Source of the DNA: [Phialemoniopsis] sp. UDSM-2020
Taxonomy: Eukaryota; Ascomycota; Sordariomycetes; Thyridiales; Thyridiaceae
NCBI GenBank assembly: GCA_018873225.1
Contig: JAEILZ010000008.1
Span: 496,001 to 560,000 of the forward strand
DNA: 64,000 bases
Direction of reading: 5' to 3'
Shown: positions 44,838-56,116 of the stretch, in pieces
Layout: each line of letters begins with the position of its first letter
Numbering within the stretch: position 1 is the first letter of the stretch
Made by a program: the position numbers and the translations under genes
Notes under the pieces: model-generated
Told to the model about the DNA's origin: nothing
Database searches by the model: none
Seen by the model: the letters and a program-made list of their open reading frames with translations, nothing else

Positions 44838-45857
44838 TCATTTAGCCTTATTGGGCCGAGAAGAAGGGGGCGATACGACAAATGCCTCCTGTTCCCTCCG
44901 TCTCAACACCTTTCCAATATCCGCTTCGAGTTTCACTGCTCTCTTGTAGAGCGCTCTCCGACGAAGGCTTTCCCCTTGGTACGTCTCCAAGAGGGTGCCG
45001 AGTTCAGCCCCGATGTTCGACCCGTCCCTTGCCCGAATTTTGGCATCCACAGACATCTTAGGGTCAAACATCATTGCCACGAGCTTCATCTTGCTCGCCA
45101 TTTCCTCCCTGAACTTGTCCTCTCGCTCCAGACTCGTATCCCATTCGTTTTGCAGAGTAACGCGTTCTTCGTAGAGGGATCGAAGACGAAGAAGCTCGTT
45201 TTCTTCGATGACCATGTAGTTGAGCAACGACTCGTAGATCTTCTTTCTCGATCTCCTGCGATTCGATTGACTAAAATCCTGGAGCAGGGAAGCTTTCATT
45301 GCACGGCTTGTCCCTGTTGGTTGCTCCGTACGCTCATCGCGGATATTGGCAGATGTGTTGGCGGCTGACGCCGAGGCGGTTCCGATTTCGGTTGGTGCAC
45401 TCGGTGTGTTCATGGATGGAGATGTTGTTTGTGGAGGCTCGGTATGGTAAAGGGTGGTATTGGACTCTGGGTCTTGCGTTGGAACCTGCCAGACTGATGT
45501 TGAAACGAGACCTCTCGTCGCTTGCTCGGCGATCTCTCGAGTGGCCTCACTATCAGTGTTGAGGCCACAACAGGCGGTCTGAGCATCTGCTGGTACTGCT
45601 TCGTGGCTCGCTTGGCCACCGCTTTTGGCTTCAGCTTCAACACCGGGCGAGTCATTCCTTTGGTGGTTGGTGTCTGGAGTAGCCTCAGGTACACGTGTAG
45701 ACACAGTGCTCCTGGCCCAATACCCGCGGATTGTTTTGCCCCCAACAGTGACGACGGAGACCAGACCTTTTGCCGTGACTCGAGCAGCAACACCAAGGCA
45801 GCGAGCGGTTTGCCACGCGGCGCCGACCGCAGTTGCATATCCGTTTGAGGACTCCAT
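44838..45857 (-). CDS. Coiled-coil protein of unknown family, paralogue 1
   Basis: 339 aa, intronless; I do not recognise the family. The first ATG is at 45857. The N-terminal 50 residues are Ala/Val/Gly-rich with few charges (AVGAAWQTARCLGVAARVTA, then a GGKTIRGYW block), resembling a membrane-associating or aggregation-prone segment. About 120 disordered Ser/Thr/Pro/Glu-rich residues follow, then a basic start (NRRRSRKK) of a long coiled coil to the C-terminus with a central break. The next gene (46462-47334) has the same three-part plan with short local matches: Met-Glu-Ser start, LGVAAR against FGLAAR, RGYW against QGLW, LRLRSL against YLRSL, and similar final helices. They are probably diverged tandem duplicates in the same orientation. 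Confidence 0.72.
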   Translation of the reverse strand: MESSNGYATAVGAAWQTARCLGVAARVTAKGLVSVVTVGGKTIRGYWARSTVSTRVPEATPDTNHQRNDSPGVEAEAKSGGQASHEAVPADAQTACCGLNTDSEATREIAEQATRGLVSTSVWQVPTQDPESNTTLYHTEPPQTTSPSMNTPSAPTEIGTASASAANTSANIRDERTEQPTGTSRAMKASLLQDFSQSNRRRSRKKIYESLLNYMVIEENELLRLRSLYEERVTLQNEWDTSLEREDKFREEMASKMKLVAMMFDPKMSVDAKIRARDGSNIGAELGTLLETYQGESLRRRALYKRAVKLEADIGKVLRRREQEAFVVSPPSSRPNKAK

Positions 45858-46461
45858 GATGCTAAGCGCTGATGAAAGTGTCAAGTGCCTGAGTAACGAC
45901 AGAGAAAGAAAGGTGGTAAAAGATTGTGATTTGTGGAAGAGGTTAAGATAGATCTTTGCAGAACTGGAAGGTCGGCCGAGGCCATGTAGTTATAGCATTT
46001 ACGCCAGTCTCGAGACAGCCGCGAAGGCCTCACCAAACCCTTGTTCGTGCACCTGAAAACACAACTACGCGAAACGCCCTCATTTCCATCACAGGGGCTT
46101 CTGCGCCACCATAATAATTTGAGGATAAGATACCATGTTTTTTGCATCGTCTGACAAGAAAATTTTGGCAAGAAGAAAAGTAGTTGGTCGGCCTCCAGCA
46201 GTAGCAGCATGACCTTGCTAGGGGCTGAGAATATTGACAGGGGTCAACGATGGACGAACTTTTGTCGACCCCAATAGACTCAGTGCTGTTTACGCTAGAG
46301 GAATAATTGCCCAACTCCATGCCCCTGAAGCGCACCGAGAATCTAAGGGTGTGGCGTAGCCGAGTCAGTCTGCGATGAGAAAAGGTCCAGTAGCCATCTT
46401 GTCGTGATTGTATCTATGGTATGATGCACATGATAGACGACATTACACAGATCTCGCGAGC
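45858..46461. other. Intergenic between the two coiled-coil paralogues
   Basis: 604 bp holding the promoter of paralogue 1 and the 3' end of paralogue 2. I could not find a copy of the other paralogue's promoter in it. No gene seen. Confidence 0.4.
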
Positions 46462-47334
46462 TTAACAGGCAGCCTTTTGCAACGTATGCTGGGCATATCC
46501 TCGGAGAACCCCAATACTCAGGTCAGCCCTCCCCTCCATCACCCTGAATATATCGTTGCCAACCTCAGCACGCTTTGCGATGATGTCTTTGCGAATTTTC
46601 TGTTCCGAATAATGCTTTGCCCATATTTCGTCAAATTTCGAAAGAATCTCCGCATAGGCGGCACTACTAGCTTGAGGACCATGCACGTTCATGACATCTT
46701 CGATTGTTTTGATCATCTGTAATCTGGTCTCCTCCAAGCGATCTAGGCTAGCTTTGAGTTCTTTCTCATACTGGGCGCCTTTGACATTGAGTGACCGAAG
46801 ATATTGAGTCTCTTTCTCTAGAGCTTCAATGTAGGAACGAAGACACAGACGACTAGATACCAACTTGAGACCTGGTTCAGGGGGTGCTTCGCTGTGTACA
46901 GAATCTAACAACCGCGCCACTCCGATAGCTTGCTGTTCCGATTTGTGCTGAAGCGTCGCCACATCTTGTGTGACATGGCTCGATGAATCTTCGACATGTG
47001 GTATTGCTTTCGGAGTTCTCGTAGTCAGGCCCGATTTCGCCGGGGTCGTTTCGAGTATACGGTCGTAGACACCATATCTCTCGCGGGCAGGATCGGAGAT
47101 ACAGTCGGGCCCAGTTGATTGATTATTCTTGTGGATGGTAGGGAGATCATCCTTGGCTGCGTCGGTATACTGGAAATTTTGACGCCAGAGTCCCTGTACC
47201 CAAGTCGCTTTGTCTCTGCCCATGAGGAAGAGACCCCTCGCAGCAAGACCAAAGTAGAGGGCGGCTTGCGACCCAGGGCTTAGCGAAGTGGCTTCCTCCG
47301 ATCTGTCATCCATCTTCACCAACGGCGATTCCAT
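46462..47334 (-). CDS. Coiled-coil protein of unknown family, paralogue 2
   Basis: 290 aa, intronless, unrecognised. Start MESPLVKMDD, an Ala/Leu/Gly-rich segment (SQAALYFGLAARGLFLMG), then a W-containing block, a disordered middle of about 100 residues and a C-terminal helical half with heptad-like spacing (YIEALEKETQYLRSLNVKGA, then YSEQKIRKDIIAKRAEVGND). It parallels the gene at 44838-45857 in order and spacing of all these parts but has a shorter linker and ends in a different hydrophobic tail. A TATATATA box lies 113-120 bp upstream of the start. Nothing in either protein suggests an enzyme. Confidence 0.7.
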   Translation of the reverse strand: MESPLVKMDDRSEEATSLSPGSQAALYFGLAARGLFLMGRDKATWVQGLWRQNFQYTDAAKDDLPTIHKNNQSTGPDCISDPARERYGVYDRILETTPAKSGLTTRTPKAIPHVEDSSSHVTQDVATLQHKSEQQAIGVARLLDSVHSEAPPEPGLKLVSSRLCLRSYIEALEKETQYLRSLNVKGAQYEKELKASLDRLEETRLQMIKTIEDVMNVHGPQASSAAYAEILSKFDEIWAKHYSEQKIRKDIIAKRAEVGNDIFRVMEGRADLSIGVLRGYAQHTLQKAAC

Positions 47335-47687
47335 CTGTGAGCAGGTGCAAATTCGAGGAAAATAGGGATGTGTGTGAAATGGGAGGAAAGTGGATGAAGT
47401 CTTCGGTTCTGGCTTTGAAGAATATGGACGAATGGGCCCGGATCCTTATATATAGAAGCAGTTCGACCGGACAAAGTTTATGGATCATGAGAAAGAGAGA
47501 GAAAATGATGACCAGCCATTCCGAAACAACGGGTCTTTGCACTTAAGGTTTGGAGGACCTGTGGTACTGACTGGGAACGCGGATGAAAATCTCCTGCAAT
47601 AGGCTTCTTGACAGTAGAAACCACTCAAATCAATTCAGAGGTTCGATCTACAATAGATCATTTGAACAGGTTCCTATGCTACTGTTA
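47335..47687. other. Intergenic, promoter of coiled-coil paralogue 2
   Basis: 353 bp between two parallel minus-strand genes. It carries the TATA box at 47447-47454 and the 3' end of the Zn2Cys6 gene. No gene seen. Confidence 0.4.
47447..47454 (-). promoter_or_regulatory. TATA box of coiled-coil paralogue 2
   Basis: TATATATA on the minus strand, 113-120 bp before the ATG at 47334. The position fits a minus-strand promoter. Confidence 0.5.
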
Positions 47688-50143
47688 CTAACTTTCCTCC
47701 GTAGTATCCTCAACTATTGGTTCTAGTGTGTTGTCTTCATTGTAATCATTGATAAACTCTCCCCAGAGCCACGGTTCAAGTTCAGAACGAAGCTGCTCTT
47801 CTATATCCATCGCCTCAGGCTCGACGCACGTGAGATCTGTGCCGAACTCGTCACCCGCAAGAGGCGAGTAAAACTCCTGACTGCCTACAGTGTCTTGCAT
47901 CGTACTGTCCACAAGATTGCCCAGGGGTATGTTGTCGTCTAGTCGCCAATCCGTATTCGTCAAACTTTGATTGTCAGAGGGGTCCGTCAGTGGATAGTCG
48001 TGGTTGGGAAATGCAGGACGTTCCTCATGAATAATGTCAAGGATACTATCCGTGGCAGCAGTCTGAGACAGGCTGGAAGGGGACACCCCCGACAGTTGTA
48101 ATGACTGTGCATGACCTTGCTGTAGCACTCGTTGCAGATAGGCTATCGTGACGTCTGCGGAGTAGTACGTCTTCTTCAGGACCGCCATGGTACGCATGCA
48201 AATGGCAAGCCACGCAGCCGCTTCCCGCCGTGGTTTCTCGTCTCTGCTCTTTAGCTTCAGAGCACTGATCACCATGGCGGGAAAGATGATCGTTACACCC
48301 GTCATGGGAAGCAACTCGTCTAATCGTCTTTGTCCAAGGTTTGCCGCGATGCGAGCAATGTGAAAGGCCGAAGCGACAATCGCCTCCCTTGAGGCGACCT
48401 TGGACGGACCGGTGACCAAGTCCATCTGTTTCGAAGAAGTCGGGAAGAGTCGGGGCCGGTGGAGGGAGTACAGAATTGTGTAGAATGTCAAATGAACGTG
48501 TGCTCGCTGGACAGCAATGCTGGCATCACCGCCGTCGACTTCAGCTTGGGTAATGTATCGATCCTCGCAGCTCGCCGGTAGCGCTTTCCTCCAGCTTCTC
48601 AGCAAAGATTCGGCCTGGAGGAACCGGCTGTCTATCTCCTCACTGCTCAGAGCTTTGTCATGTGCCTCCTGCGACCATAGCACGGAAGAGACGACGGTGC
48701 ACAGCATCACCCGCTGAACGCTTATCTCGTAGACGACACGTTGCCTCTCGGTGCTACGAAGAACAGATAAGGACGACGACACAATATTATTGCTTTCCGG
48801 CAGAACTTTGACTTCGAAATCGTCGATAGTCAGAAAAGGCACATCGACATCGTCCTCCCTGATGCGCATCGGGCGGCGAAAGCCGAGTGCGAGGAATCGA
48901 TCTCTCATGTAGCATGTCCACCAGACTCTCCTCTTCAATTTACGTTGTCGAGATAGTGTGGGCGTCGGTGTTTGTGGTTGCACGTGCAAGCCTTCTGCAC
49001 AGGCAAGGGACATAGCCAGCCCGGCCCAGTGCCACGAGTCCTTGCTGTTGTCCAGGACGTCTGATGAGGACGACATGAGCAAGGCTGTTTGTATCATTAT
49101 CATTTTGTCGGGCTCGTATCCTAAATCATAGAGAAGCTGTATCTCACAGGTCAGTATTTGTGCCGGTTGAAAACTTCAGGGTATTCATTACCGTGACGCG
49201 GCGGGCGAGTTCACGTCTGGTTTGCCTTTTATCTGACATCCCAGACGTTACCCATATCGGAGCGTCTGCCGCTACAAAAGCAGCCCCCACAAATAAGATT
49301 GCTTGGTACAATAGCAGACTGACTCTTTGGTTATTCGTGATTGGGTCGTGGACTGCATCTAGGACATCGTGGAGGTCAAGGGCGGGCATGTACGGAAATG
49401 CAAACTCGGTGTATGCCTCTAGTAGAGTGTGTTGGACCAGGTCGCTGGGCAAGTCGAAGGCACCCTGGGACGTGAGGAACGCGACGTATGCATTGTTTAT
49501 GGTGAGTGAAGGTTGCTGTATGAACGGAGGAAGTGTTGCAAAGGCGACAGTCAGGATTGGATCGTCCAAGGTCTCTCCCACCGAGGTCGCGGACCCGTCG
49601 AGCACTGAAGGGTTGATCGATGATGTGTCGTTTAACTGCATGACTTCACTTCCGGCACCGTGACCGTTGCTCGCTTGGTCGGCCGGGTGCAGGGCCCTGT
49701 TTTACTCCTGTTAGCCTGACTGATGTGGCTAGAGAACGATCCTTCCCACCTTGGGGACATACTTTGGGGCGATCAGACGTGGCGTTATCCCATTTTCCAA
49801 GTCAGAAGATAGAGTGTTCACTGGCAAAAGCGCACTGTAGTAGTATTTCCTGCCCAGTCGGCGTGAGCTTGAAGTCCGGAACACGGGAGCGGCAACGGAA
49901 GGCGGAAGCGGAGTGATCACGGACGTACCGATTTCGCCGCAGCCGAGGCACAAGGCATTGAACTTGGTCTGTCTGGCAGTTGCTACACGCAACGCTCTCA
50001 GTGACGTCGCATCGGACTTTTCGTTTATGGCAACTCAGACAGGCCCTTGTAACGCGCTTTCGACATTTGGCATTCGATCTCCCTCTCGGATCACTCGGTG
50101 TTTTGCCAATCTTGGTAGGCTGGTCCGTTCTTTGTTGCGGCAT
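47688..50143 (-). CDS. Zn2Cys6 transcription factor with fungal-specific TF domain
   Basis: 757 aa in four exons (50143-49929, 49867-49763, 49696-49192, 49136-47688) that keep frame exactly. The zinc cluster is at C35, C38, C45, C53, C56 and C63 (RACLSCHKRKVRCDV), preceded by a basic stretch. The middle homology region (PF04082 type) starts about residue 185 with FPYMPALDLHDVLDA, continues through DKMIMIQTALLMS and WHWAGLAMSLACAEGLH, and carries RRVWWTCYMRDRFLALGFRRP with the IREDDVDVPFL motif typical of cutinase/lipid-type regulators and their relatives. The C-terminus is acidic (about 60 residues rich in D and E) and may activate transcription. Exon 2 is only recovered by using the GTATGT donor at 49762; a nearby GTGGGA donor gives a stop. 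Confidence 0.9.
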
Positions 50144-50540
50144 GGGTGTGTGCTTGTCCAGGCGATGACGCGAGAGTTGGGATCCCAATTGCAAGAAGAG
50201 TTTCGTGTAGAAAAAGTCAAATGGAGAGATAAGATCATTCCCCCGTGGGGAGTGCTCAAGAAGCCTCGATGGCTGCTAAACGGGTGGGTTCTCTCCAGTG
50301 TGAAAACTAGCCGGACGGAGCCGATACCAACCGCGACTATCCGGATGTTTAGTGTGAACGAATTCCATCTTCCACCACCTTGAGAAGCTAGTGTAATTCG
50401 TACATTTACAAGCACGGCTCGCCATCAATACCAAACGTCATGAACTGCCCTCGGGTGGTCTCAAAGCGCCATGAACAGGCCGATGGGTAGCTACGAAGCA
50501 GTCACAAGTGTCCGGAGATCATGGAGGGATTTATTTGAGC
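50144..50540. other. Intergenic
   Basis: 397 bp between two minus-strand genes, holding the Zn2Cys6 promoter and the 3' end of the PEX11-like gene. No gene seen. Confidence 0.4.
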
Positions 50541-51433
50541 TCAAACTACTGAAGAACTACTCCGCCAGAGGTCTCTCAGCTTAGAGAAAGCTGCAAGAAA
50601 CCCGAGCAGCGATGCGGTCGCATCATTCAAGAGGCGACGGTCAACGCTGTTATTCAGCGCGATCACGAACCATGCCAGACTCTGTAGGAACCGCTTTCTC
50701 CATGCCGTCTTCAGCGTCCCATCGTCTTCACGTCGTGCCTCGCCAAACAGCCGCGCGAGACCGATGGCAGTGTACAGCGCCCACGACCGGACACTCCATC
50801 GCGTCAATGTCGCTCTTGTAGCCGGCCGGAGTCGCAGAACCCGAGTCCCGGAGAGAAAGTTTGCGTTATCAGCCGCATAGAACGAGGCCATGCAGAGAAG
50901 CTGACCCCTGGCGATTAGGGTATCGAGATCGACGTTACCGCTAGTGTTCTTCCCGTCGGTACTTCTGCTTGGATGTGCTTTCGTCGCTGAGAGGTTCTTG
51001 AACGATACATATGTTCCTAGAAGGCCCCAGAGCCTCCCGAAAGCACGAACTTGCATCACAACTGGAATTGCGGCCTGTGTACTCTGAGCGAATTCGAATG
51101 CCCAGCCCGCCGCAGGGGCGGCTGCCTTTCGGACCCGAGGAAAACGGTGTTTTTGCGTAGGGACCACATTGACTAACTCAATAATCGAGTAGCGTGATAA
51201 ATCCAGGGCGTTGTTAGCACCCTGACCGTATAGAAGAGGAAGAGTAAGACGGCATCGGTGCCGGCGCGAGTCTTGAGGCAGTGGTGCGCTCGGACGAGAA
51301 TCCTGTCCAGGTTCGCGGTGAAGTGGGAGAGTCGAGAATGAAACGCGGTCGTAGACCTGGGAGCAAAGTCTCTGTGCTCTTTGCTAGTACTTTTGGCCTC
51401 CTCTTGAGGGTAGATGCCGGGCAGGTCTTGCAT
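50541..51433 (-). CDS. PEX11-like peroxisomal membrane protein
   Basis: Predicted peroxisome-division / membrane-remodelling protein. Two exons (51433-51227, 51176-50541) give 280 aa. The N-terminal amphipathic region (ANLDRILVRAHHCLKTRAGT) followed by a hydrophobic DAVLLFLFYT helix matches the start of PEX11 proteins, where the amphipathic helix bends the membrane. The rest contains LWGLLGTY, FYAADNANFL and a C-terminal pair of hydrophobic helices (WFVIALNNSVDRRLLN, ATASLLGFLAAFSKLRDLW) ending near the family's usual tail. The 50-nt intron is short, and donor and acceptor (GTCAGG, TTGAG) are weak; a donor 6 nt downstream would also keep the frame. Family call rests on pattern, not on invariant residues. 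Confidence 0.65.
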
Positions 51434-53891
51434 CTCGCAGGCTGTCTCGACTACGTATCGCTGAAGACATGCCGCACGCCGATATCCCTATTTCACTGTC
51501 GTGTAGATGTGGAAGAGAAACAAGAAAACGACTGAGAACGAAGGTTCCGGAAAGCTTCCGGAAGAATACGGTCGGCCCCTCCCGAAAAGACAGCGTCGAC
51601 ATCCTTGCTGTCGGGCGACCTCCGTCAAGTGGCACCAAAAGTGGGGAGATTGTCGGAGCAGGACCGCCGGGCTCGCCACACATCTACTGACTGCCTACTA
51701 AACAGTGAGTTTTGCACGACAGCGCACAGTAATGATTTCTTCTCCTTGACGCCTTTAACGAGTCTAAACTTTGATCACCAAGGGATGAAAGGATTCCCAC
51801 ATGCCTACTACTCTTGCCACGAGGAGTGACTATTGGCCGTTGCCAAATAGTAAACGCCTTCTTGGGCGCCGATTACCCATGCAAGCAACTTGGAAAGCAG
51901 AGTGTGGACAGTCTGAGCTTGATATGTCAGCACTATACATACTGATGAGCTTGACTAGCCTACCTTACTCTGTCGCGCGTCGATAAGGCTTTGGTGTCTG
52001 CATCATCTTGCGACATGATTGAGGTCGCATCGAGCGAGCGACGCGGGTTAATTGCCTGCGTTGCAGATATCAGCACTTTCCGAGCATGCAGTGCAAACCT
52101 CTACCACCGCATCAGTGAAAGAAAAGCCAATGATTGTAAATGCACGACTGCATTATCTCGTCCAACCGTGGAGTCAAGCCGCAAAATACGGTTTGCTAGT
52201 CGTGAGGGGTACCGATGAAGGTATGTCACTCCGTTGCTAGAAACGGTTACCACAGCGCGATATGACAGCTCGGCTACACTCATTTTCAGTGGTTCAGACT
52301 GATGATCAAACCTACCAACCTGTGAGCTGCCGATCCTAGCTCAACCCCCGCAAAATGCTATCTTTGGTTCATAACGGCTTCCAGTGGCATATGAGAGGCA
52401 AGATACCACTGGCTCTTTCTCATGCGGATTGGTCTGTCGGCCATGGCCACAGGACCGTGAGCCAGGTTCTGCCGCACTCTAGAACTACGCGCAACAAGCA
52501 TCAGGACTAAAGCGCGCATGCCCCCGATTCTTGGCGACACAGCAGATGCGCTATCCCAAAGCAGAATCGTTGTAGAGCAATCTCATGCTGAAGGCGCGCC
52601 AGACCGATTTGAGGTTGCCACATTGTCGTTATCCCTAACCAAGACATAAAAGTCTTTGATACAGAATTCATGACATTCCCCGGTAAAGCGAGTGACGCGA
52701 CCACGACGCCCAGGCAACGGAATCGCAAGGCTAGCGGTAAGGGTTTTTGGAACATTTATGACAGTCAGAGTTGAGTGAGGGAGGATATCGTTTCCAAACT
52801 CCTAGCCTCTTGAACCACCACCCTCTTGAACACGCAATATGATGAGCGTGGACCTTTTCCAAGTGAGCTGGCTGCTATGGCCATGGACATTGAAGAGCGG
52901 GATCCTTTTGAATGCAGGGGGCCTTGGAACATGTTGAAGCTTGTGAAGCTGGAAGAGGGATCGAGATGTCGGTTGTCTCAATGATGGCGATTTTGCTGTC
53001 CGTGGTTCGGCCTGTCGGTTTTTGAAATCAATAACAGGGTCCTCGCTTGCGCTGGTCAAGATGGAAAGTTCGTGCGAGTGGCAAACTTGACTTACCACTG
53101 TACTTCAACCTATAACATGTGGCACTCAACACTCACTCTCTCGGGTCAAGAATGGTCAGATAAAAGTCATCACAGCACAGTTTCTATCACAAGCTTTATA
53201 ACTGCTGAGTAGTTTTCTGCAAAGGCCGGTTGGTCGGAGGACGTCAACATACTGGATTCTCGGACGAAGGGCAGTTTGAGAAACTAGGCCCAGAGCCTTC
53301 TCAGAACACGACCGATAGCACGAAGGATTTAGTAACGACCATGCCAGATTGGTATTAATAATGATAGAAAAAAAAGACGCTTGCAATATAAAGATAAGGA
53401 GACGTTGCTTACCGCAATTGATAGGTATGAACAGGCTCGAAACTGGTCTATTTCATTGGCTACGCGCGGTTGAAACCCCTGGTGCGCCCTCTAGATACAC
53501 TAGCAGCTTCATGTTGCGCCTTCTGACAACATGGTCGGTGCGGCACTACCCCAGATAACCAACACCGATTGCCGCGCAGTGATTTACTGGATGCGGGGAT
53601 GCTCTTAGCATGGACATGATTCAATGGTTTACTCGCACTACCTGATGAAGTACTATTCTACCTTATTAACCGGGTTATGGGCCTACAAGCTTTCGACTAG
53701 CCGACCACCGACAAGGGTGCAATATTGAAGTCTGCGTAAAGTATTTAAACCAACTCTCAATCCCCTTGTAATCTTCAGGCAAGGAGCTTGTACTTGCAGG
53801 ATGCGTTGAGTGAATTGTCCACTTCTTCTGAACGCACTACTAGACCGTTTCACACGTCATTTGCACGATTCTTGGAGACAATCTTTCAATT
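51434..53891. other. Long intergenic region (2.5 kb)
   Basis: No supported gene. Open frames up to about 99 codons occur on both strands without domains or consistent splice structure. Parts look AT-rich. It must hold the promoters of the PEX11-like gene (left) and the amino-acid permease (right), with the permease leader near 53780-53891. Confidence 0.4.
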
Positions 53892-55707
53892 ATGGAGACA
53901 AATACCGGAAAGGGCCACGATCCTGCTCCCGAGACCAACGACACGACCCGGTTCGGTGCCGCTGACCTGACAGAAAAGGCATCACATGGCGCTGCCGGGA
54001 CCGAAATGGCAGAGGTCGGTGTGGCAAGGCAGTGAGTCTCCCAACATTAGATTGTCTGCTGCTTCCTATCCTTTAATATCAGTACTGACCGCTTGTCCCT
54101 GACAAGGCTCAAGTCCCGTCACATTCAGTTCATCGCCCTCGGCGGCACCATCGGCACAGGTCTCTTCCTTGGCATAGGGAGCGCCCTGACAAGAGCCGGC
54201 GCTCTCTCGATCCTGCTCGGATACTCCCTCACGGGCTTGGCGATATGGATGCTGATGCAGACGCTCGCCGAGATGGCCACCTGGCTTCCTCTGCCGGGTG
54301 CCATCCCGCAATACTGCGCTCGATACGTTGATCCTGCCCTTGGGTTTGCCGTTGGATGGAACGTGAGTGTACCCTGCCATTTCTCCCAACTCCCTCTCTT
54401 AAAGCAGTCCTGACCACCATCCTCTTGAACAGAATTGGTACTTCTGCGCCATCGCCCTGCCCGTCGAACTCTCCGCCGCCGCCGTGCTTGTCGGCTACTG
54501 GAACGAGACCATCACCCCTGCTGCCTGGATCACCCTGTTCTGGGTCCTCGTCGTCGCGCTCAACGTATTTGGCGTCGGCGTCTACGGCGAGGCCGAGTTC
54601 ATCTTTGCATCCATCAAAATCATCGCCATGGTCGGTCTGCTCCTGCTCGCCTTCATCCTCGACCTCGGCGGCGGCCCCTCCCACGACCGCCTCGGCTTCC
54701 GATGTTGGAGAGACCCGGGCGCTATGCGCGAATACGTCGTCGGTGGAGACACGGGCCGCTTTCTCGGCTTCTTTTCGGTGCTCGTCAACGCTGCCTTCTC
54801 CTACGCCGGCGTCGAGATTGTCGCCGTCGCGTCGGGCGAGTCGCGCAATCCCAAGCGCAACATACCCAAGGCCGCGCGCCGCATCTTCTGGCGCATCCTG
54901 TTTTTCTACACCCTCGGCTCGCTGGCCATCGGCGTCCTGGTCCCTTACAACGACAAGCAGCTCCTCTCGGCGCAGGCCGCGGGCGTCGGCACGGCCGCCG
55001 CGTCGCCGTGGGTCATCGCCATCCAGAACGCGGGCATCCGCGGCCTGCCCTCCGTCATCAACGCCGTCATCATCACTTCGGCCGCGTCGTCGGCCAACGC
55101 CTTCCTGTACACGGGGTCGCGGTACCTGCTCGCGCTCGCGCACAACGGGCAGGCGCCGCGGTTCCTGCTCAAGACGACGAGCAGCGGCAACCCGATCTAC
55201 TGCGTCGCGGCGTCGAGCGTATGGGGCGCGCTGGCCTACCTCTCCGTGTCGGCGGGTCCAGGCCAGGTCTTCCTGTGGTTCCAGAGCCTGACGACCATGG
55301 CGACGCTGCTGACCTGGACGTCCATCTGCGTGGCGTACCTGCACTTCTACGGCGCGCTCAAGGCGCGGGGGATTGACCGGAGCACGCTGACCTTCCGGTC
55401 GCCGTTCCAGCCGTATGGTGCGATCGCGGCGATGATCTTCTTTCTGTTGATCGTCGTATTCAATGGATTCGCCGTCTTCTTCCCCGGCCGCTGGAAGGTG
55501 TACGACTTTGTCACGGCGTACGTCGGAATCCCGCTGTTTGTCGTCCTTGGCGTTGGGTGGAAGCTGGGGAAGCGGTCCTCGTGGATCAAGCCCGAGGAGC
55601 GGGACATCTACACGGGCAAGGCGGAGATTGATGCGATGGATGAGATGTGGGAGGATGACAGAAAGCCCAAGAATATGTTGGAGAAGATTTGGGCTTGGTT
55701 GGTCTGA
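53892..55707 (+). CDS. Amino-acid permease (YAT/APC family)
   Basis: Plasma-membrane amino-acid/proton symporter. Three exons (53892-54031, 54083-54362, 54433-55707) give 564 aa. The cytosolic N-terminus is acidic, and the family signature LKSRHIQFIALGGTIGTGLF follows directly after the first splice, then LAEMATWLPLPGAI and the second-intron junction VGWN-NWYFCAIALPVELSAA, all typical of fungal YAT permeases. Twelve helices can be counted. The consensus substrate-loop GxGxF region and the motif SAASSANAFLYTGSRYLLAL in TM8 are present. The C-tail has the usual WIKPEERDIYTGKAEIDAMD sequence. Codon usage is GC-rich, as expected for a conserved gene. Confidence 0.93.
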
Positions 55708-56116
55708 GTGTAACAAGTAGGAGTTGAAAGGTGCTGAGCGACGACCCGGCGCGTCGCCCCGCCATATCACACATACGACCGTTTCCGTGGGAATTCTATC
55801 CGGGGGATTGAGTCTGCAGTTGGCTGCAGTCCTTCCTACTGTGAAGTTGCTTAGTAACCGCATTTTCTTGGACCAACATGTTTGTTGGTCCAGTTCCAAA
55901 CATATTGGTCCAGTTCCTGATGCCTAGCAGAGTCCTAGACTTGACACGTGAATCAAGGCAACCAACAAAGCGGGGGTGAACAGGCACAATACATGAAGGT
56001 TCCATCTTCCAAATTTGTTCCATCCCCTGCTGTCATAAATCCTCCAAAGTTCTCAGGTCTACATGTATCGGTACCTGCCATTGATCGCCATCGATTCTTG
56101 CTAGCAGCGCAGCATC
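55708..56116. promoter_or_regulatory. Promoter of the ankyrin-HET gene, with palindrome and direct repeats
   Basis: 409 bp upstream of the ankyrin-HET start. A 9-bp perfect inverted repeat with a 4-nt spacer (55870-55891; arms GGACCAACA and TGTTGGTCC) overlaps a 13-bp direct repeat TTGGTCCAGTTCC at 55885-55897 and 55905-55917, period 20. TTGGTCC thus occurs three times, once inverted. No gene seen. Confidence 0.6.
55870..55917. repeat. Inverted plus direct TTGGTCC repeats
   Basis: See the surrounding promoter entry. The arrangement (one inverted and two direct half-sites with 20-nt phasing) is more regular than chance would suggest and resembles a binding site for a dimeric or tandem regulator rather than a terminator. 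Confidence 0.6.

Noticed and set aside
45858..45884. Nine-residue N-terminal extension of coiled-coil paralogue 1
   Set aside because: It would begin at TTG, not ATG; the paralogue's start aligns with the ATG at 45857.
51434..53891. Possible genes in the 2.5 kb gap before the permease
   Set aside because: Only short open frames on both strands, none with motifs or consistent introns.
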